In this document: positions 5,443 to 9,309 of the stretch, piece after piece
Position numbering within the stretch: position 1 is the first letter of the stretch
Layout: the number at the start of each line of letters is the position of its first letter
Assembly (NCBI GenBank): GCA_017620315.1
Contig: JAFZQQ010000371.1
Span: 1-9,309, forward strand
DNA: 9,309 nt
Direction of reading: 5' to 3'
Source: Oscillospiraceae bacterium
GTDB lineage: Bacteria; Bacillota; Clostridia; Oscillospirales; Oscillospiraceae
Made by a program: the position numbers and the translations under genes
Notes under the pieces: generated by a model
What the model saw: only the letters and a program-made list of their open reading frames with translations
What the model was told of the DNA's origin: nothing
Databases searched by the model: none

Positions 5443-6807
5443 GTGAACGGACATGAGGCGGATATCGGGATGTTTCTGCACCGCAAGGCGGCGGAGCTGA
5501 AAATAGCCAACGCCTTTGAGCCTTCGGATTACGAGAAGGCCGATATCAAAAGAGGACTCCGCAACGCCGACGGCACGGGCGTCATCGCCGGGCTGTCGCA
5601 TATCTGCAACGTGCAGGGCTACTATATCCAGGACGGCGAGCGGATGCCCATGGCCGGCCGACTGACCTACCGGGGCATCAACGTCAGGCAGCTTGCGCAG
5701 AGCTTTATCGACGAAAAACGCTTCGGTTATGAGGAAACGGCCTATCTGCTGCTCTTCGGCTCGCTCCCCAACAGGCAGCAGCTCGACGAGTTCAAGGTCT
5801 GCATGTCCGAGCTGCGCGCGCTCCCGCCGCGCTTTACCGAGGACATGATCCTCGCCGCGCCCAGCCGCGATATCATGAACAAGCTCCAGCGAAGCGTCCT
5901 CGCCATGTATTCCTACGACGAGGAGCCGGAGCCGAACAACATCGAGGGCGAGCTGCGCCAGGCGCTTCAGCTCGTCGCCCGGACGCCGACGATCATCGCG
6001 CACGCCTTCGCGGCGAAGAAGCATTATTTCGACAATGACAGCCTCTATCTGCACCGCCCGCAGGACGACCTGTCGCTCGCGGAGAACTTTCTTTACTCCA
6101 TGCGCCACGACAAGCGGTTCACGGAGGAGGAGGCGCATCTGCTCGACCTGTGCCTCGTGCTGCAGATGGACCACGGCGGCGGCAACAACTCGGCCTTTGC
6201 CTGCCGCGTGCTGGCCTCCACGGGAACGGACATCTACTCCTCGATCTCGGCGGCCGTCGGCTCGCTCAAGGGCCCGAAGCACGGCGGCGCCAACAAGCGC
6301 GTGCAGGAGATGCTGGGGCATATCAAGACCGGCGTGAAGGACTGGCGCGACGACGACGAGATCACGCGCTATCTGGAGCGGATCGTCCTCGGCGAGGTCG
6401 GCGACGGCTCGGGGCTCATTTACGGTATGGGCCACGCGATCTACACGCTGTCCGACCCGAGAGCGGAGGTCCTGAAGTCCGTCGCGAGGACGCTCGCCGT
6501 GTCGAACGGCCTGACGGACGAGCTCGACCTCATCGAAGCCGTTGAGCGGCTCGCGCCGGACGTGCTGAACCGGGCTGCCGGCGAGGAGCGCGTCATGTGT
6601 GCGAACGTCGATATGTATTCCGGCTTCGTTTACAGTATGCTCGACATCCCCGAAGAGTTTTACACGCCGCTTTTCGCGATGGCCCGCATGGTGGGCTGGT
6701 GCGCGCACCGGATCGAGGAGGCGTACAATCCCAACAAGATCATCCGACCCGCCTACAAGGTCATCTCCGACAAAAAGGCGTTCGTTCCGATGTCGAAGCG
6801 AGTATAA
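5443..6807 (+). CDS. gltA: Citrate synthase (Si-type; citrate/2-methylcitrate synthase family)
   Basis: Condenses acetyl-CoA with oxaloacetate to citrate, the entry step of the citrate branch that supplies 2-oxoglutarate and glutamate. The 454-residue length is normal for the family. The three catalytic positions are in place: His280 in KGPKHGGAN, His331 in GMGHAIYTLSDPR (with Arg340) and Asp390 in NVDMYSG. His244 in MDHGGGNNSAF is the further conserved substrate-site histidine. GRLTYRGINVRQLA (72-85) is the usual small N-terminal motif. Start: GTG at 5443, seven bases after a perfect AAGGAGGT; the later ATG at 5452 is not well placed. A perfect promoter lies upstream, and a deformylase gene starts 20 bases after the stop, so the two form an operon. 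The sequence does not separate citrate from 2-methylcitrate synthase; with no prp genes nearby, citrate synthase is more likely. The unrelated Re-type enzyme of some Clostridia is excluded. Confidence 0.93.
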   Translation: MNGHEADIGMFLHRKAAELKIANAFEPSDYEKADIKRGLRNADGTGVIAGLSHICNVQGYYIQDGERMPMAGRLTYRGINVRQLAQSFIDEKRFGYEETAYLLLFGSLPNRQQLDEFKVCMSELRALPPRFTEDMILAAPSRDIMNKLQRSVLAMYSYDEEPEPNNIEGELRQALQLVARTPTIIAHAFAAKKHYFDNDSLYLHRPQDDLSLAENFLYSMRHDKRFTEEEAHLLDLCLVLQMDHGGGNNSAFACRVLASTGTDIYSSISAAVGSLKGPKHGGANKRVQEMLGHIKTGVKDWRDDDEITRYLERIVLGEVGDGSGLIYGMGHAIYTLSDPRAEVLKSVARTLAVSNGLTDELDLIEAVERLAPDVLNRAAGEERVMCANVDMYSGFVYSMLDIPEEFYTPLFAMARMVGWCAHRIEEAYNPNKIIRPAYKVISDKKAFVPMSKRV

Positions 6808-6827
6808 GGACAGCGAGAGGTGTGACC

Positions 6828-7238
6828 ATGGTACGGCCCATCATGAAGGACCCCGTCTTTCTCGCGCAGAAGTCCGCGCCCGCCTCGGCGGAGGACAGGG
6901 AAGTCGCTGCTGATCTGATGGACACGCTGCTTGCCCACAGGGACGGCTGCGTCGGCATGGCGGCGAATATGATCGGTGTGAACAAGCGCGTCATCGTCTT
7001 CGAGGACGGAGACGCATACAGGACGATGTTCAACCCGGAGATCGTCAAAAGCAGCGGCGCCTTCGAGACGGAAGAGGGCTGTCTTTCCCTCGCGGGGACG
7101 CGCAGGACGAGACGGTTCCGCTCCGTCAAGGTGCGGTATCAGAACGAGCAGATGCAGGAGCGCTTCAAGACGTTCACCGGATGGACAGCCCAGATCATTC
7201 AACACGAGATCGATCATCTGAACGGCATCCTGATTTGA
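6828..7238 (+). CDS. def: Peptide deformylase family protein with variant motif 1
   Basis: Removes the formyl group from the initiator methionine of new proteins, using a metal held by one Cys and two His. The protein has 136 residues, short but within the range for clostridial family members. Motif 2 EGCLSL is at 83-88 (metal ligand Cys85) and motif 3 QHEIDHLNG at 125-133 (ligands His126 and His130, catalytic Glu127). Motif 1, normally GxGxAAxQ, reads GMAANMIG with Asn47 where the oxyanion-stabilising Gln is expected. This variant occurs in a group of Firmicute deformylase-like proteins, so the enzyme may be a secondary or altered deformylase. Start: ATG at 6828 with AGAGGTG at 6816-6822. 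It is 20 bases behind citrate synthase in the same operon and ends at a strong bidirectional terminator. Confidence 0.88.
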   Translation: MVRPIMKDPVFLAQKSAPASAEDREVAADLMDTLLAHRDGCVGMAANMIGVNKRVIVFEDGDAYRTMFNPEIVKSSGAFETEEGCLSLAGTRRTRRFRSVKVRYQNEQMQERFKTFTGWTAQIIQHEIDHLNGILI

Positions 7239-7245
7239 AAAACGG

Positions 7246-7297
7246 TAAAAAGCGCGCTGCCGCATGATCTGACCGGTCGTGCGGCAGCGCGCCTTTT
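7246..7297. terminator. Strong bidirectional terminator between def and nhaC
   Basis: GCGCGCTGCCGCA (7252-7264) pairs perfectly over 13 bp with TGCGGCAGCGCGC (7280-7292) around a 15-nt loop. The + side is followed by TTTT; the - side is followed by TTTTT and another T-run. It serves both convergent genes and looks stronger for nhaC. Confidence 0.9.
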
Positions 7298-7314
7298 ATG
7301 TCACAGAAAACAGG

Positions 7315-8640
7315 CTACGCGGACGCCTTGACGTGTTTCGGCTTTTTTCCGATCAGTATCGAGATGACAAGGCAGATCGCCAGCAGGAACGGATAGAACA
7401 GGAACGGGATGATGGAAATGCTGGAGATGCCGCTCAGGGTCGCCGCGATGAGGAGCTGCGCGCCGTAGGGGATGATGCCCTGGAAAATACAGGAGCAGGT
7501 GTCAAGCAGCGAGGCCGTCTGGCGCGGCTCCACGCCGTATTCGTCGGAGATATCCTTCGCGATGGGAGCGGCGATGACGATGGCGACGGTGTTGTTCGCG
7601 GTCGCGATATCCATGATGCCGGTCAGCAGGCAGATGCCGAACATGCCGCCCTTTTTGCTTTTGGCGTGCTTCCGGATGAAGGAGAGCAGCGCCTCGAAGC
7701 CGCCGTGCTCCTTCATGAGGGCGCTGATAGAGGCGACGAGCACCGTGACGATCATCGTCTCGAACATGCCGCCGGTGCCGTCGCCCATGGCGGAAAAGGC
7801 GGTGGAGAACGTCAGCGTGCCGGCCGTGCCGCCGATGAGGAAGAAGAGGACGATCCCGATGCCGAGCACAAGGAACACGTTGAGCCCGATGAGCGCCAGA
7901 ATGAGCACAAGGAAATAGGGCAGCGCCAGCCAGATGTTGAATTCGTAATGCGCCAGCTCCGCGCCCGGGTTCTGAAGCGTGTAGATCACGAGGATGATGA
8001 GCGTGATGACGGCCGCGGGTAGCGCGATCTTGATGTTGGCCTTGAACTTGTCCTTCATTTCGACGCCCTGTGTCCGCGTCGCGGCGATAGTCGTGTCCGA
8101 AATGACGGAGAGGTTGTCGCCGAACATGGCGCCGCCGACGACAGCGCCGATGAGCACCGGCATACTGAAGCCCGTGCTGTTGGCGATCTCCGCCGCGATA
8201 GGCACGATGACCGTGATGGTACCGACGCTCGTGCCCATGGCCATGGAGATGAGACAGGCGATGAGGAACATGCCGGGGATGGCCAGGTTGCCGGGGATGA
8301 TGTCGAGCATGAGATTGGCCGTGCTGGAGGCGCCGCCGGCCGTTTTGGCCAGGCCGCTGAACGCGCCGGCCATCAGGAAGATGAAGAGCATGATGACGAT
8401 GTTGTCGTCGCCGATGCCCTTGGCGCAGATATGCACCTTTTCATCGAAGCTGAGGCTGCGGTTTTGCACGAAGGCGACGATCAGCGCGAGACCGAAGGCG
8501 ACGACGACGGAGATGACATAGAAGCCCATGCGTCCCTCGACCGGGCGTATGTATTCGAAATAGATGCCGCTGCCGAGGTAGAGCACGAGAAACACCAGAA
8601 TGGGGAGCAGAGCCTTGGGATTTGCCTTGACGTTTTTCAT
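7315..8640 (-). CDS. nhaC: NhaC-family Na+/H+ antiporter (inner-membrane)
   Basis: A 441-residue membrane transporter of the NhaC group, which exchanges cytoplasmic Na+ for external H+ (some relatives carry organic anions). Membrane helices run through the protein: about 10-30, 39-58, 82-100, 120-137, 140-155, 160-176, 203-222, 236-270 (two), 292-310, 332-348, 350-362 and 405-430. The family signature GDNLSVISDTTIAATRTQ is at 174-191, next to the earlier MAMGTSVGTITVIVP (133-147). A second-repeat counterpart, GIMDIATANNTVAIVIAAPI (341-360), reflects the inverted internal duplication of the fold. Start: ATG at 8638-8640; an in-frame stop lies four codons upstream, so no longer form exists. The ribosome site is weak (GTGAG, or a distant AAAGGA). 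It is convergent with def. Substrate cannot be settled by sequence alone; Na+/H+ exchange is the family default. Confidence 0.9.
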   Translation of the reverse strand: MKNVKANPKALLPILVFLVLYLGSGIYFEYIRPVEGRMGFYVISVVVAFGLALIVAFVQNRSLSFDEKVHICAKGIGDDNIVIMLFIFLMAGAFSGLAKTAGGASSTANLMLDIIPGNLAIPGMFLIACLISMAMGTSVGTITVIVPIAAEIANSTGFSMPVLIGAVVGGAMFGDNLSVISDTTIAATRTQGVEMKDKFKANIKIALPAAVITLIILVIYTLQNPGAELAHYEFNIWLALPYFLVLILALIGLNVFLVLGIGIVLFFLIGGTAGTLTFSTAFSAMGDGTGGMFETMIVTVLVASISALMKEHGGFEALLSFIRKHAKSKKGGMFGICLLTGIMDIATANNTVAIVIAAPIAKDISDEYGVEPRQTASLLDTCSCIFQGIIPYGAQLLIAATLSGISSISIIPFLFYPFLLAICLVISILIGKKPKHVKASA

Positions 8641-8705
8641 AAGGACAGCTCACTTTCCTTTCGTGTCGGCGTTTGCCGGACGGTGTGGTATCTGCGTTTG
8701 AAGCC

Positions 8706-8735
8706 AGTATAGCACATAGGGTGGGAGTTTGTCAC
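8706..8735 (-). promoter_or_regulatory. Promoter of nhaC
   Basis: Read on the - strand: GTGACA (8730-8735), 18-bp spacer, TATACT (8706-8711). The leader to the ATG at 8640 would be about 60 nt. Confidence 0.55.
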
Positions 8736-8798
8736 GAAATTTGATGCCAAAGTCAAAAAGCGTTGAAAGAAAAGCGTTTGCGCGAAAACGGCTTTTCC

Positions 8799-8826
8799 TT
8801 GTTTTTTGCGTAAGTCGTGATATAAT
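8799..8826 (+). promoter_or_regulatory. Possible + strand promoter running into the palindrome array
   Basis: TTGTTT (8799-8804), 16-bp spacer, TATAAT (8821-8826). The -10 box is part of the first palindromic repeat, so the match may be a by-product of the repeat. If real it would read through the hairpins toward the gene at 9189. Confidence 0.3.
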
Positions 8827-8920
8827 AACCGCAGAGCGGTTATTATATCTGCGCATGCCGCCTCTCCGAGGCGGCGCGCAATAAAAAAAAGGCCGCGGCG
8901 CGGGGACGCGCCGCATGGCC
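8819..8920. repeat. Composite hairpin repeat, copy A (three palindromes in series)
   Basis: Three palindromes in fixed order. Module 1 is GATATAATAACCGC-AGA-GCGGTTATTATATC (8819-8849), a perfect 14-bp stem. Module 2 is GCCGCCTC-TCC-GAGGCGGC (8857-8875). After an A-rich stretch, module 3 (8891-8920) has GCGGCGCG-GGGA-CGCGCCGC flanked by GGCC arms. The same order and nearly the same sequence recur at 9041-9140. It lies in the divergent region between nhaC and the gene at 9189 and looks like a REP- or MITE-like dispersed element; genome-wide occurrence cannot be seen here. Confidence 0.85.
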
Positions 8921-8924
8921 GAAT

Positions 8925-9048
8925 ATATCATGTTCCGCTTTGCGGACATGATATAATAACCGCAGAGCGGTTATTATATCGGATTTCAGGCGTGCCGCCG
9001 GAGGCGGCACATGCCGAATTATACCATGACCTGCGGTCATAGTATAAT
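8925..9048. repeat. Variant hairpin block between the two composite repeats
   Basis: Four palindromes: ATATCATGTTCCGC-TTT-GCGGACATGATAT (8925-8954, one bulged T); a second exact copy of the AT-ended module 1 (8950-8980); GTGCCGCC-GGA-GGCGGCAC (8992-9010), a sequence variant of module 2; and ATTATAC-C-ATGACC-TGC-GGTCAT-A-GTATAAT (9018-9048). Neighbouring palindromes share their AT-rich ends, so the units overlap by a few bases. Confidence 0.8.
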
Positions 9049-9140
9049 AACCGCAGAGCGGTTATTATATCTGCGCATGCCGCCTCTCCGAGGCGGCGCG
9101 CAAAAAATAAGGCCGCGGCGCGGGGACGCGCCGCATGGCC
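9041..9140. repeat. Composite hairpin repeat, copy B
   Basis: Repeats copy A from TATAATAACCGC (9043) through the GGCC-flanked hairpin (9111-9140), with the same three modules: module 1 at 9043-9069 (12-bp stem), module 2 at 9079-9097, module 3 at 9111-9140. By eye the only differences are the first two bases and a 2-nt shorter A-rich linker, which suggests recent duplication or strong conservation. Confidence 0.85.
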
Positions 9141-9188
9141 GACGGACAGTCCCGGTGTTAAGGAAGCTTGACGGAGAGGGGAAGAGAC

Positions 9189-9309
9189 TTGAGAACGGAG
9201 CGAAGCCGCACGGAATACAGGCTGACGAGCGAGGCCGTGGACGGGATCGCCGCTGCGGTCGAGGCGTATCTTTACTCTCTCAAGCTCGAGCGCACGAACG
9301 TCTTCCGCA
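9189..9309 (+). CDS. Start of an unidentified protein (3'-partial, TTG start)
   Basis: Forty open codons from TTG at 9189 to the window end. GAGGGG at 9176-9181 lies 7 nt upstream, and an in-frame TAA at 9159 rules out a much longer N-terminus; another TTG at 9168 has a poorly spaced site. The residues (TEYRLTSEAVDGIAAAVEAY, then LYSLKLERTNVFR) have a soluble, helical start resembling N-termini of ATP-binding regulatory proteins that cluster with or fuse to clostridial transporters. That resemblance is from memory and weak, so function is left open. It is divergent from nhaC across the palindrome array. Confidence 0.5.
   Translation, partial: MRTERSRTEYRLTSEAVDGIAAAVEAYLYSLKLERTNVFR

Noticed and set aside
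5413..6708. 431-codon open frame antisense to citrate synthase
   Set aside because: A shadow of the GC-rich codon pattern; Arg/Val/Asp/His-rich with no family features, and the + frame has catalytic residues and a perfect promoter.
7279..8022. 247-codon + frame antisense to nhaC
   Set aside because: Low-complexity Arg/Asp/Glu-rich shadow; its start is inside the bidirectional terminator.
8770..8796. Bulged hairpin AAAAGCGTTT / AAACGGCTTTT with T-runs after it on +
   Set aside because: Terminator-like, but there is no + strand gene upstream of it to terminate; left out as a feature.
8819..9140. CRISPR array
   Set aside because: Units are overlapping palindromes of several families without regular spacers, and no cas genes are near.

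Overview
The window looks like the right-hand end of a mobile element joined to the core chromosome of a fairly GC-rich, low-oxygen Clostridia bacterium, probably an Oscillospirales-type gut anaerobe. This is inferred from strong Shine-Dalgarno sites, consensus sigma-A promoters, a CCA-encoding tRNA-Gly, an NhaC antiporter, a small DUF1653 protein and dense hairpin repeats between genes. The taxonomic call is not proven by any single gene.

Element side (1 to about 4941). A 5'-truncated FtsK/SpoIIIE-type DNA translocase, as used in conjugative and integrative elements, is followed by a small excisionase-like helix-turn-helix protein on the + strand. Convergent to them is a two-gene operon on the - strand. 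Its promoter-proximal gene encodes a 421-residue coiled-coil and glycine-zipper membrane protein. The second encodes a 499-residue protein with an N-terminal segment resembling a PD-(D/E)XK or QxK nuclease fold and a C-terminal hydrophobic domain. The pair is tightly coupled: the second gene's ribosome site contains the first gene's stop codon. I recognise no named system here. It is the best candidate for an undescribed cargo or defence-type module, but that role is inference. About 400 bases without a convincing gene follow, then a terminator and a complete tRNA-Gly(CCC).

Junction (about 4942-5035). A second tRNA-Gly(CCC) gene keeps its consensus promoter and first 48 nucleotides but has lost its T arm and 3' acceptor strand. 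The complete, diverged tRNA-Gly(CCC) lies 109 nt further along the same strand. The simplest reading is that the element integrated into the host tRNA gene, broke it, and carries a replacement tRNA that the old host promoter can transcribe.

Chromosome side (5036-9309). A DUF1653 gene (- strand) diverges from a citrate synthase / peptide deformylase pair (+ strand), which starts at a perfect TTGACA-N17-TATAAT promoter. A strong bidirectional terminator separates deformylase from a convergent NhaC-family Na+/H+ antiporter. Upstream of nhaC, about 320 bases are packed with perfect and near-perfect palindromes in three families, including a roughly 100-bp composite unit present twice. A TTG-initiated coding region begins at 9189 and runs off the window.
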